Assembly: GCA_964598225.1 (NCBI GenBank)
Contig: CAZRBG010000001.1
Location: forward strand, 152,415 to 216,414
Source: SG8-4 sp964598225
GTDB lineage: Bacteria > Planctomycetota > Phycisphaerae > Sedimentisphaerales > Anaerobacaceae
Reading direction: 5' to 3'
DNA length: 64,000 bases
Every line of letters begins with the position of its first letter. The stretch's first letter is position 1. Below the pieces are notes generated by a model that had not been told where the DNA came from, made no database searches, and worked only from the letters and a program-made list of their open reading frames with translations. Positions 53,799 to 62,349 of the stretch are shown here, in pieces. Both the position numbers and the translations under genes were made by a program.

Positions 53799-54815
53799 AT
53801 GAGGAACACATTAGGAAGCACATTGTTGACGGGCATCTTGATTTTGAATGTGATTGGTTTGGGAGCTGTTATCGGAGGCGATGTAACGGTCCAAGACGGC
53901 GATCTTGATGTGGATGGTGATTTGAATGTAGGTGGCTATTTAGACGTGTACTATGATTTGGATGTAGACGATGACGCCTACATAGGCTGGGATTTGGATG
54001 TCTATAATATTACATATACTGGCGCGTTGGATGCGTCAGGTTCTGTTTTAGCGGATGATGTATATTCTTATTATGACATCGAGGCGGACGGAGACGTAGA
54101 AGCCGATGATGTGGTTGGTTATGGGATAGGTCTGTTTGGCAAGGTGTACTCATCCGGCGGATACGATCCTCCTTATGTTCTATATGATAAGCAAACGAGA
54201 GAACAAATCATAAATAGAGTTAAAAGTGAAGTACCTCCGGACAAACAAAATGGGGCCGCGTTGTTCTTTAACGACGGCACAAAAAGATTGGAGATCTATA
54301 TTGCGGGTGAAGGTAAATTCTATGACCTGCAGGGAAACGTGACACATACTATGTCGAGAGTAGAGCCGGCAACAACGACATACGAAGCCTTTCATTATTT
54401 GGACAGACGGACAGGAACGATCGAGACATGGCAGAAACCGGTCGAAAACAGATACAGATTCAGAAGAGGATTCACGTTAAACGATAAAACAGGCCAGTTT
54501 ATTAATAGAGATACCGGGGCTGTAGTTTCAAGAGAACAGGCGTTAGAATATTATGTTCCAAGCGAGGGAAATTACTACGATTTGCAGGGAAATCTAATAC
54601 GAAGTGAGCCAAAGGCGGGCGAAACACAATATGCGTTAGAATACTACTTCGACAGACGGACGGGAGAAATCAAGCCAAGACTAAGAGAAGTTGTGGCAAG
54701 ATATGTAATCAAAGAAGGATTTAAATTCGATAGGAAAACAGGAAAGTTCATAGATAAATCTTCAGGAGAGGAAGTCTCCAAGGAAACTGCTATTGAAGTC
54801 GTAACAGGCTTGTGA
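53799..54815 (+). CDS. Secreted protein with short beta-repeats and duplicated C-terminal domain
   Basis: A 338-residue protein (ATG 53799, AAGGTGG upstream) with signal peptide (LLTGILILNVIGLGAVIGG). Residues about 26-110 are hexad-like repeats rich in Asp/Val (GDLDVDGDLNVGGYLDVYYD), like short beta-solenoids. The C-terminal 180 residues contain an 80-residue module twice: KFYDLQGN...HYLDRRTGTIE and NYYDLQGN...YYFDRRTGEIK. Codons are unusually AT-rich relative to neighbours. No enzyme motif is visible; I read it as a structural surface protein. It follows the M4 peptidase by 63 bp. Confidence 0.75.
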   Translation: MRNTLGSTLLTGILILNVIGLGAVIGGDVTVQDGDLDVDGDLNVGGYLDVYYDLDVDDDAYIGWDLDVYNITYTGALDASGSVLADDVYSYYDIEADGDVEADDVVGYGIGLFGKVYSSGGYDPPYVLYDKQTREQIINRVKSEVPPDKQNGAALFFNDGTKRLEIYIAGEGKFYDLQGNVTHTMSRVEPATTTYEAFHYLDRRTGTIETWQKPVENRYRFRRGFTLNDKTGQFINRDTGAVVSREQALEYYVPSEGNYYDLQGNLIRSEPKAGETQYALEYYFDRRTGEIKPRLREVVARYVIKEGFKFDRKTGKFIDKSSGEEVSKETAIEVVTGL

Positions 54816-54843
54816 ACCTCATAGAGGCCTTAAATATTTGAGT

Positions 54844-55296
54844 TTAGTCATCGGGGATGATTAGTTTTGTACCGGCTTTGACTACGTTTGCGTTTTTGAC
54901 TGTGGCGCGGTTGGCCTCAAAGATTTTTCGCCATTTGCCGGCCGAGCCGTAGTAGTCGTAGGAGATTTCCGAGAGTGTCTCGCCCTGGCGGACGATGTGG
55001 AAACGCTGCGGCTTTATCATCTCCGGCTGCAATGGCTGTACGGCGGGAACGGCCGAGTTGCTCGTAATTTCATCCTCAACGACGGCCCGACGAATTGGCG
55101 CTCTTGTTCCAGATGATGGCCGTCGTACGTTCTCGTCCCTCGTCCCCCGTCCCTCGTCCATCGCTTTTGCGCCGGCGCTGCTGGAATCGAGCAGCCGTGC
55201 CTGCGGAGTCAGGCTCGGGCGAGTGGCCAGCCAGAGCCCGGCAAAACTGACTATTACAAGGCCTACAAGCAATCCTATTTTCAGGTCTCTCTGCAT
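54844..55296 (-). CDS. LysM-domain membrane-anchored protein
   Basis: A 150-residue protein. One N-terminal helix (KIGLLVGLVIVSFAGLWLAT) anchors it, a variable linker follows, and the C-terminus is a LysM domain (HIVRQGETLSEISYDYYGSA, KAGTKLIIPDD), which binds peptidoglycan. The linker contains DEGRGTRDENVRRPSSGTRA, encoded by a low-complexity CCTCGTCC-type repeat (55132-55159) that looks inserted. It lies 11 bp downstream of SecDF on the same strand. Confidence 0.85.
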   Translation of the reverse strand: MQRDLKIGLLVGLVIVSFAGLWLATRPSLTPQARLLDSSSAGAKAMDEGRGTRDENVRRPSSGTRAPIRRAVVEDEITSNSAVPAVQPLQPEMIKPQRFHIVRQGETLSEISYDYYGSAGKWRKIFEANRATVKNANVVKAGTKLIIPDD

Positions 55297-55307
55297 TTGA
55301 CAGACTT

Positions 55308-58300
55308 TTACTTTTTCTTGCCTTTTGCTTTACCGTTCTTCGTGCCGATCAGCAATATCGGTGCGGCTATCGCGATCGACGAATAAGTACCGACGATGAT
55401 ACCGAGACCGATCGCGAAGGTAAAACCTCTTAATCCGCCCCCGCCGAAGATGTACATTATCAACACGACTACAAAGGTGGTCAAAGACGTCAAAAGGGTT
55501 CTGGAGATAGTCTGATTAATGCTGTTGGTGATTACCTGCGGGTTAATCGTTCGCGCCTTGCCGCGGTTCTCACGAATTCGGTCGAAGACTACAATAGTAT
55601 CGTTTAGCGAGTAGCCGATGAGCGTCAGGAACGCGGCGATCATCGCAAGATTGATCTTGAAATCTCCGATCAGAAGCAGGTCCCCGAGCAGTGTGCCCGC
55701 AATGTAGGTGCAGGCGGTGACCGCGCCGAGTGTTATACAGACGTCGTGCACGAGTGCCGTTATCGCGGCGATGCCATAGCGGACGTCGCCGAACCGGACC
55801 CAGATGTAGGCGACGATTGCGAACAGCGACAAGACGATGGCGATCAGTGCCCGCGTCTTCTGCTCGGCGCCGACGGCCGGATCGAATTGCCTGACGCGAG
55901 GCAGTGAAGATTCCATCTCCGTGGCGGATTTGACTTTTGCTGCTTCATTAGCGACGAACCGATCCCACTCGTCCTCGGTGCGCTGACGAAAGCCCGCATC
56001 GGGTTCGGCACTTACATACACAAAAGATTCCACCGGCCGGTTGGGATCGCTGAATTCGTTCAGATCGGGATCGAGGATTTTATACTCATAGAACTCGAGG
56101 TCGCCTATACCCGGCTGGAAGGTGAGATCTCTGAATCTTTGCTTAATTTCAGCGGCGTTTGCCGACTTGCCGAGATCGCATCTGATTTTGACGCCGCCCA
56201 GGAAATCAATCAGTTCGGGATAGGTTGTTATCAGGTCCTCCGATATCTTCTCTGTCGAAGCAATCTCCGGCTGGAGATCCTGTTGGATTTCAAGTTGCTC
56301 GGCAAAGGCGGCAAGTATTGCGTTATTGACAACTTCGTCGACCCGGGGTTCAGAGATGGCTGCCTGTGGAAAAGCGGCATTCAGCACGTCCTTGACCAGC
56401 GATTTGTTCATCTGGCTGGTCGATATTGTCAATTTGCCGCCCTCCGCTGCGTCGCGCCGGACACGAAGGTTGGAGAGCTTGCCGGCGAATTTCGCCTGGG
56501 CTTTTCGTATTGCGCCGGTCGCCTCTTCTGCCGACGGAGTTTCCTGAGCGATGTTGACATCGACGACCAATCTGTTTGTTTCAGTTGTGCTTATCTCATA
56601 GGTGGTGTTCGATTCTCCGACGCTGTAAACGCTTGCGGTAGCCAGCGCGGGATTCGGGTTGTTCGGGTCTCTGCCGATTTGGCGGATCTTTTTCTGAATC
56701 TCCTGCCGGGGCATGGGTTCCTTGAGATTGATCTGGGCTGTCGTGCCGCCGGTGAATTCCTCGTCGAACTTGTTATTCTTTGTGTCGTCCCTGAGGAAGA
56801 ATACAAGCAGTCCGCTTATTATGAGCACCGAAGATACGCCGACGAAAATCGGCCTGGACCGCATCCAGTTTACATTCGGCTTGTGTATGAGGCGAAGCAT
56901 AACCAGATGGTCCTTGATGATTCGCTTGGAAAGAAGGAAATCGAAAAGGACGCGAGTCACGAACAACGCGGTGAACATACTCGATGCGATGCCGAGCATG
57001 AGCACGATGGCAAAGCCCTTCACTTCTTCCGAAGCCCTCCAGTATAGAATGGCCGCGGTGATGAAGGTTGTCAGGTTAGCGTCGAAAATCGTTCTGAACG
57101 CCTTCTGGTAGCCGTTCGAGACGGCTATCCTCAGCGACGAACCTCTCTGCTGCTCTTCGCGGATTCTCTCGAAGATCAGCACGTTGGCGTCAACGCTCAT
57201 GCCGATTGTCAGTATGATGCCGGCGATGCCGGGCAGGGTGAAAGTCGCGCGCACGCCCGCCATGATCGCAAGGACAAAGAGAATGTTCATCAACAGCGCC
57301 ACGTCTGCTATCGATCCGGCGAGCATGTAATAGATCAGCATGCACACCATAACCACAGTCAGGCCAATCAAGCCGGCCCGGATACCCTGATCGCGATTAT
57401 CGGCGCCGATGGACGGGCCGATTGTGTTCTCGGCGATCGGCTGCTGGATCAATCTGGCGGGCAGAGAGCCGGCGTTGAGCTTGTTGACCATATCGTCGAC
57501 GGCAGTCTGAGTGAAGCTTCCGCTTATTACCCCCCGTCTTCGGATGCGGTCGCTAATATTTGGCGCAGATATTGCTATGTCGTCGAGAAGAATACACAAA
57601 GGCCGCCCCATGTTCTTACCGGTAAGGTTGGAAAACAGACTTCCGCCCCTTTCATCCAGGAGAAATCCTATGGCTCTTCGGCCCATCTCGTCGGTAGTGG
57701 GGCTTGCATTTACCAGCTTCCAGGTCTTCTCGCCCGGCTCCTGCAGCATTGTCTCGTCCTTTTGGTCGCTGGCCAGAACGTAGTACTTGCCGCCGAATGG
57801 CGCGATAATAGCACTGGGCGTATTCCATTCTTCGATATTCTCTATCTCGAACCACTTCCATCTGTTGTCCGAGGCGTATTCGGGGCCCTTTTCCTCGAGT
57901 CGGCTAACGTAAGTGGCCTTAAGCTCGTCCGCTTCCGCATCATCCTGGGTCGGGAGAATTCTGAACTCGAGCACGCCGGCGCCCTTTAACATGCGCTTAA
58001 GCTGCATCGGATCGTCGAGTCTGCCTTTGTACGGCTTGTAATTGTCATAAGCCTTTACTACTTTGTCGATCTGCGAAGCGCGGTCGGGGAATTCGGCTTT
58101 GAGTTCTTCGATCTGTTCCTGCCGGTTCCTGGCCGCCTCCAGTACCACGTTCAACTGATCTCTGGAAAGATTCAGTCGATCTATCTTGCCCCTGGCATCT
58201 TTGTACTGAATCTGCTTTGTCAGCAGTTCATCGACGACCTCCGACCAATCGGAGTAGGTCTTGACGTATCCTGTCAACAGCTCGACATTGTCGTTGGCAT

Positions 58301-58952
58301 CGGTGATCTCCCCGATCGCCTCACCGAGTTGTTGAATGTTCAGTTCGGCCCACTCCTGCCTTTTACTTTTTATCTGTTCGAGGTCCAGACCGGCCGACGT
58401 TATCTGTTTTTCGATAGTCTGGAGATTATTGTAAAGTTCGTCCCGCCGTTCGTTCAACTTCTCGTATTCATCGTGAACTTCGGCAAGCTCCTTGAGCATT
58501 TCCATCTGGTTCGGATCGCCGTGCGTGTATTCTTCGAAAGCCTCGGTTCGTTCGTCGGCAGGCAGTTTGAGCGAACGCATAATTGCGGCCGGACTGACGT
58601 TCTGATCGAGCAGGTTTCTCTCGGCGTTGATGTATTCCTCACGTCTCTGTCGCGCCTCGGCACTGGCAAGCGGCATCTGTATCTCGAAGCGGTCGTTTCC
58701 CAGCGGCCGCCATATAAGGTTCTGGATGTTGGCCGGGTCTATTCGTCTTCGCAGCACAGTTATCATTCGCGACGCCAGATCCCTTTTGTCGGATTCCTTG
58801 AGCCCGTGCGTATCTATTTCGTAGATGAGACTCGTGCCGCCCGCCAGGTCTATGCCCGGTTTCAGCGTTTGGCCGGGCGGATAAAGGGTCCACGCTGCGA
58901 CAACTACCAAGACAATAATCAGGATGATTTTCGACGTAAGATTTCTATTCAT
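55308..58952 (-). CDS. secDF: Fused protein translocase subunit SecDF
   Basis: A 1214-residue SecD-SecF fusion. The SecD part includes PPGQTLKPGIDLAGGTSLIY (the D1 motif), then a long coiled-coil insertion (about 110-300: KLNERRDELYNNLQTIEKQI), the P1 head and the helices with GMSVDANVLIFERIREEQQR. The SecF part starts near residue 730 with FDEEFTGGTTAQ and carries GYSLNDTIVVFDRIRENR. It uses the proton gradient to complete Sec export. GAGGAAAG precedes the ATG. The order tgt-yajC-secDF on the same strand is the classic Sec accessory operon. The insertion makes the protein longer than usual SecDF. Confidence 0.95.
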   Translation of the reverse strand: MNRNLTSKIILIIVLVVVAAWTLYPPGQTLKPGIDLAGGTSLIYEIDTHGLKESDKRDLASRMITVLRRRIDPANIQNLIWRPLGNDRFEIQMPLASAEARQRREEYINAERNLLDQNVSPAAIMRSLKLPADERTEAFEEYTHGDPNQMEMLKELAEVHDEYEKLNERRDELYNNLQTIEKQITSAGLDLEQIKSKRQEWAELNIQQLGEAIGEITDANDNVELLTGYVKTYSDWSEVVDELLTKQIQYKDARGKIDRLNLSRDQLNVVLEAARNRQEQIEELKAEFPDRASQIDKVVKAYDNYKPYKGRLDDPMQLKRMLKGAGVLEFRILPTQDDAEADELKATYVSRLEEKGPEYASDNRWKWFEIENIEEWNTPSAIIAPFGGKYYVLASDQKDETMLQEPGEKTWKLVNASPTTDEMGRRAIGFLLDERGGSLFSNLTGKNMGRPLCILLDDIAISAPNISDRIRRRGVISGSFTQTAVDDMVNKLNAGSLPARLIQQPIAENTIGPSIGADNRDQGIRAGLIGLTVVMVCMLIYYMLAGSIADVALLMNILFVLAIMAGVRATFTLPGIAGIILTIGMSVDANVLIFERIREEQQRGSSLRIAVSNGYQKAFRTIFDANLTTFITAAILYWRASEEVKGFAIVLMLGIASSMFTALFVTRVLFDFLLSKRIIKDHLVMLRLIHKPNVNWMRSRPIFVGVSSVLIISGLLVFFLRDDTKNNKFDEEFTGGTTAQINLKEPMPRQEIQKKIRQIGRDPNNPNPALATASVYSVGESNTTYEISTTETNRLVVDVNIAQETPSAEEATGAIRKAQAKFAGKLSNLRVRRDAAEGGKLTISTSQMNKSLVKDVLNAAFPQAAISEPRVDEVVNNAILAAFAEQLEIQQDLQPEIASTEKISEDLITTYPELIDFLGGVKIRCDLGKSANAAEIKQRFRDLTFQPGIGDLEFYEYKILDPDLNEFSDPNRPVESFVYVSAEPDAGFRQRTEDEWDRFVANEAAKVKSATEMESSLPRVRQFDPAVGAEQKTRALIAIVLSLFAIVAYIWVRFGDVRYGIAAITALVHDVCITLGAVTACTYIAGTLLGDLLLIGDFKINLAMIAAFLTLIGYSLNDTIVVFDRIRENRGKARTINPQVITNSINQTISRTLLTSLTTFVVVLIMYIFGGGGLRGFTFAIGLGIIVGTYSSIAIAAPILLIGTKNGKAKGKKK

Positions 58953-59037
58953 TGCTTTCCTCGAATCATATTATTTCGAATGCACGTCTGAATGAGCCGT
59001 TTCTATCGCCCGACGTTGCATCCGCGTCTATGCTCAT

Positions 59038-59472
59038 CTACGATTTATCTTTCGACATATTTCTGCTGATAGCTGAACGCAGAATCTTCATTTTGGTATT
59101 ATTCGACTCATCAATTTTCAGTGTGATCTCGTCATCTTTGATGTCAACGACGGTTCCCACAATCCCTCCGATTGTCTGGACTTTGTCGTTCTTCGCCACC
59201 GCCTGAATCATCTGCTTGTGTTGCTGCTGTTTCTTGCGGGGTCCCCTGAACAGTATCAGGTACATCATCACCAGCATTAAGCCGATAAAAATAAACTGCG
59301 AGTACCCGCCCCAGGGGCTCGGACTTCTCTTGGCGCCGGGCTGATTCGGATCGGCCTGAGTTTCCCTTGTGGTTGTTGTTTGTTCCTGAGATTCCGAATC
59401 TACAGGTTCGCTGCTGATCCCCGAAGATGAGTCGGCACTGTCTGCCTGAGCTAATATCCACACATACTTCAT
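59038..59472 (-). CDS. yajC: Preprotein translocase subunit YajC
   Basis: A 144-residue protein. After a Ser/Thr-rich N-terminal tail (about 1-55), a single helix (SQFIFIGLMLVMMYLILFRG) is followed by PRKKQQQHKQMIQAVAKNDK and VQTIGGIVGTVVDIKDDEIT, the YajC core. It binds SecDF. It sits 85 bp before secDF and after tgt, the usual order. The N-terminal extension is longer than in E. coli. Confidence 0.93.
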   Translation of the reverse strand: MKYVWILAQADSADSSSGISSEPVDSESQEQTTTTRETQADPNQPGAKRSPSPWGGYSQFIFIGLMLVMMYLILFRGPRKKQQQHKQMIQAVAKNDKVQTIGGIVGTVVDIKDDEITLKIDESNNTKMKILRSAISRNMSKDKS

Positions 59473-59588
59473 GTCTGTTGTCCTTTAATAATGTCACATA
59501 TCACATCGCTTGCTGTGATTGACCTGCGGCTTCTCCCGCCGGCCAAACCCGATATAATAACTACTTTCCGTACTTTTTCAACAAACAA

Positions 59589-60686
59589 TCAGGAATAATC
59601 CACGCTCTTAGACCATTCGTCGAATTCGTTATTCTTAATGGCTTCCCTGATGCGGCTCATCAATCTCTGGTAAAACGTTAGGTTATGCAGAGAAACTAAT
59701 ATCGGACCTAACATCTCGTTGGAATTGAAAAAATGCCTGAGTGTGCCCCGGCTGAAATTCCGGCAGCAGTAGCATTCACATCCCGGCTCGATCGGCGCGG
59801 GGTCATTTGTGTGGACGCTGTTTCTAAGCCTTACAGGGCCGTTTTCGGTGAAAGCAAAGGCGTTTCGGCCATTCCTGGCGGGCATTACACAGTCGAACAT
59901 ATCGATCCCGGCCCTGGCGGCGGCGACGATATCCTTCGGCCTGCCGACTCCCATCAGATAGCGTGGTTTGTCCTCCGGCAGGAGTTTCGCCGTGTGGGCA
60001 ACGGTTGTCATCATCTCGTCATGCTCTTCGCCTACGCTTAGCCCGCCGATAGAGTACCCGTCGAAATCCATTTTCACAAGCTCATCGGCACAGGCTGCGC
60101 GCAAATCGAGATTTGTGCCGCCCTGAACTATCCCGAACAGCATTTGATCGCGACCGGCGTGAGCTTTCTTGCACCTTTCGGCCCATTTGATGCTTCTTTC
60201 GACTGCTTTTTGCAGGCGGTCCGGCTCGGCGCCCGACGGGGCACATTCATCGAAGCACATTATGATGTCGGCGCCCAGACGATTCTGAATTTCCGTTGCG
60301 ATTTCGGCGTTGAGGTAGATTCTCGAGCCGTCGATATGACTGGCGAATTCGACTCCGTCATCGTCGATCCTGGCCAATGTGCTCAGAGAAAATACCTGGT
60401 ACCCGCCGCTGTCGGTGAGTATGGGCCGGTCCCAACCCGTCATTTTGTGGAGTCCGCCGAGCTTCTCAACAGCTTCGACTCCGGGTCTGAGCGTCAGATG
60501 GTACGTATTGGCCAGTATGATCTCGGCGCCGGTTTCGGCGAGCTGCCGAGGCGTAATACCCTTTACAGCCCCGGCTGTGCCGACAGGCATGAAGACGGGC
60601 GTCTCAACCCTGCCATGGGCGGCAGCCAGCATCCCGCTCCGGGCGGCGGAACCGGAATCTCGATGAAGCACTCTGAAATCAGACAT
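59589..60686 (-). CDS. tgt: tRNA-guanine transglycosylase
   Basis: A 365-residue enzyme that inserts preQ1 at position 34 of GUN-anticodon tRNAs for queuosine synthesis. TDSGGYQVFSLS holds the nucleophile-region aspartate, FDCVMPARNGRNAF the catalytic aspartate, and CECYCCRNFSRGTLRHFF the zinc ligands. ATG 60686 is the conserved-position start (MSDFRVLHRDSG); a longer frame to GTG 60716 reaches into a dispersed repeat and is rejected. The ribosome site is poor, perhaps because the repeat replaced the native leader. It forms an operon with yajC. Confidence 0.93.
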   Translation of the reverse strand: MSDFRVLHRDSGSAARSGMLAAAHGRVETPVFMPVGTAGAVKGITPRQLAETGAEIILANTYHLTLRPGVEAVEKLGGLHKMTGWDRPILTDSGGYQVFSLSTLARIDDDGVEFASHIDGSRIYLNAEIATEIQNRLGADIIMCFDECAPSGAEPDRLQKAVERSIKWAERCKKAHAGRDQMLFGIVQGGTNLDLRAACADELVKMDFDGYSIGGLSVGEEHDEMMTTVAHTAKLLPEDKPRYLMGVGRPKDIVAAARAGIDMFDCVMPARNGRNAFAFTENGPVRLRNSVHTNDPAPIEPGCECYCCRNFSRGTLRHFFNSNEMLGPILVSLHNLTFYQRLMSRIREAIKNNEFDEWSKSVDYS

Positions 60687-60710
60687 AAGAAGGCAAAAAT
60701 ATCGATGTTT

Positions 60711-60866
60711 AGCCACGAAGACACAAAGATAATGAGAAGATAAGAGGATAAGAAGAAAAGAAGATAAGATGGCGGTGTTCGCGCACTCGGTTCATCCAAT
60801 AAGTTCTTCTGTTCTTAGGTTCCTATCTTCGTATCTTCTTCATATCTTCTTTGTGTCTTCGTGGCT
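60711..60866. repeat. 156 bp inverted repeat (CCACGAAGACACAAAG family)
   Basis: AGCCACGAAGACACAAAGA (60711-60729) pairs exactly with TCTTTGTGTCTTCGTGGCT (60848-60866). The inside is purine-rich on one side and pyrimidine-rich on the other and would continue the stem. This sequence is frequently dispersed in environmental bacterial genomes. It lies just upstream of tgt and replaces its normal 5' region. Confidence 0.75.
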
Positions 60867-60884
60867 CCTGTCCTTACGAGTACT

Positions 60885-60980
60885 GTAGGGCGTGCACTCC
60901 GTCAGGAGTCCATAGGACCGCACACCGAAAGATCCGAATGGTGTGCTGTCCTATGGACCTCAGTAGGGTGTGCACCCTAC
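60885..60980. repeat. 96 bp palindromic element (GGTGTGC/TCCTATGGAC family), full copy
   Basis: GTAGGGCGTGCACTCC, GTCAGGAGTCCATAGGACC and GCACACC on the left mirror GGTGTGC, GTCCTATGGACCTCAG and GTAGGGTGTGCACCCTAC on the right around a short GAAAGATCCGAAT loop. Related partial elements lie at 129-175 and 25782-25844. It separates the tgt region from the SpoIID gene and could fold into a long terminator-like stem. Confidence 0.7.
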
Positions 60981-60997
60981 CATTTAATTTTTCAAAT

Positions 60998-62281
60998 CTA
61001 ATAGCCAAGTTTCGAGATTATCGAGCCGGGGTAATAGTGCGCCAGGATTTCTTCCGTGCTGGCGCCGTTTCTTGCCATTGCCTCAGCGCCGTACTGGCAC
61101 ATCCCCACGCCGTGGCCCCAGCCCCGGCCGGACATAAACGCCCAACTGTTGTCCCAGTCGATGATTTTGCAGATCGAGCTTTTCAACTTGCGTCCGGTGG
61201 GATCGACGGTAAGTCGGAAATCCTCGGCCCTGAGGGTGTCGCTCTCGCCGTTCGAACCGACAAGCTCTATTCTTGTCAATCGAGAGAACTGTTCGTGGTC
61301 ACTTTGCTCGGCGGGGTTTATTCTCACGATCTTTCCGAGTTTTCTCAGAGAGGGATACTTGCTGAAAAGTCTCGCCCGGAGCTCGGCCTTGTCGAATCTT
61401 ACCATTGGCCAGAAAAACAGTCTTGGTGCGGCTGTTTGTTCGCAATACGGACAGGGCACGCCTTTGAGCGGCCCGAAAGAATCCCCGAAGACGTTCGCGC
61501 TGTTTTCCGTGTGCCCGCCGCAGGTTGAACTGTAGTACGTGGGAAATATGTCCTCATCGCCGTCGCTGCGTTCGCAGACCAGCACCTTGCCATTGGTTTG
61601 ATTAACGGCCCTCCATACACGGGCCGATTCGGCGCTCAGGCCGCGATAAACCTGGCTTGCCGCCGTCTGCTTAACGTCCCAGTCGCGATTAACGCCGAAC
61701 CGCCTCTTGATATAGAAGCAGTACGTTCTCGCGGCGATTGCCTGAGCCCTGAGGGCCTCAACCTCCCAGTAGTCGGGCATCTCAGCGCCTATCACGCCCG
61801 CCAGATAAGGCTCCGGCGGGACCAGATTGATCGCATTGAACTCGCTGCCGTCGTCGTTGACTATCAGCCTCAGATTGCCGCGATAATCTTTGCCGTTCAG
61901 GGTGAAAATGTACGGATCGTCTGTGAAGATGACCACTTGCTCGCTCATAAAGCTCTGGCCCGCAATCGAGATCCTGCCGTTGGTCAAACCGATTTCGACC
62001 GGAACGTTCACGCTGTCGAAGCGCACGTCGGCTTCGTCCGCCGGACCTTTCGGGCCTTTGCCGACGCCGAACGGCACGGCGGTCTTGAACGTGCAGGACT
62101 TGACGCCATCGAGCAGCAGGACTCTCACCCAGAACTTCGCGTCGACGTCCATTTGGATGGTCGGCCTTGTGAGCTGCCGGCTCTTGCAGCCGCCGAGAAT
62201 AGATAGACCAAGCACGAAGATGATACCGATACCTGCTGCGATTGGGCAACGTCGCGCCGGGCAGAGTGCCCGCCGGGTCAT
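60998..62281 (-). CDS. SpoIID/LytB-domain lipoprotein
   Basis: A 427-residue protein, start ATG 62281 with GGAG upstream. IIFVLGLSILGGC gives a lipobox. EPYLAGVIGAEMPDYWEVEA followed by LRAQAIAARTYCFY is the SpoIID core motif, with later STCGGHTENSANVFGD and GRGWGHGVGMCQYGAEAMA. SpoIID is a lytic transglycosylase acting on denuded peptidoglycan; in non-spore-formers the family modifies cell wall during division. The protein fits that role. It shares its strand with the TPR/alpha-CTD gene, 68 bp upstream. Confidence 0.92.
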   Translation of the reverse strand: MTRRALCPARRCPIAAGIGIIFVLGLSILGGCKSRQLTRPTIQMDVDAKFWVRVLLLDGVKSCTFKTAVPFGVGKGPKGPADEADVRFDSVNVPVEIGLTNGRISIAGQSFMSEQVVIFTDDPYIFTLNGKDYRGNLRLIVNDDGSEFNAINLVPPEPYLAGVIGAEMPDYWEVEALRAQAIAARTYCFYIKRRFGVNRDWDVKQTAASQVYRGLSAESARVWRAVNQTNGKVLVCERSDGDEDIFPTYYSSTCGGHTENSANVFGDSFGPLKGVPCPYCEQTAAPRLFFWPMVRFDKAELRARLFSKYPSLRKLGKIVRINPAEQSDHEQFSRLTRIELVGSNGESDTLRAEDFRLTVDPTGRKLKSSICKIIDWDNSWAFMSGRGWGHGVGMCQYGAEAMARNGASTEEILAHYYPGSIISKLGY

Positions 62282-62349
62282 ATTCTCCGAGCGTACTTTC
62301 GGTTGGGCAATCGCGGGCAATGTCCATTCACCGGATAATGATCAGTTGG

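Noticed and set aside
56139..57047. A 302-codon plus-strand frame opposite secDF
   Set aside because: It is a shadow of the SecDF gene, which has all expected motifs in the other strand.
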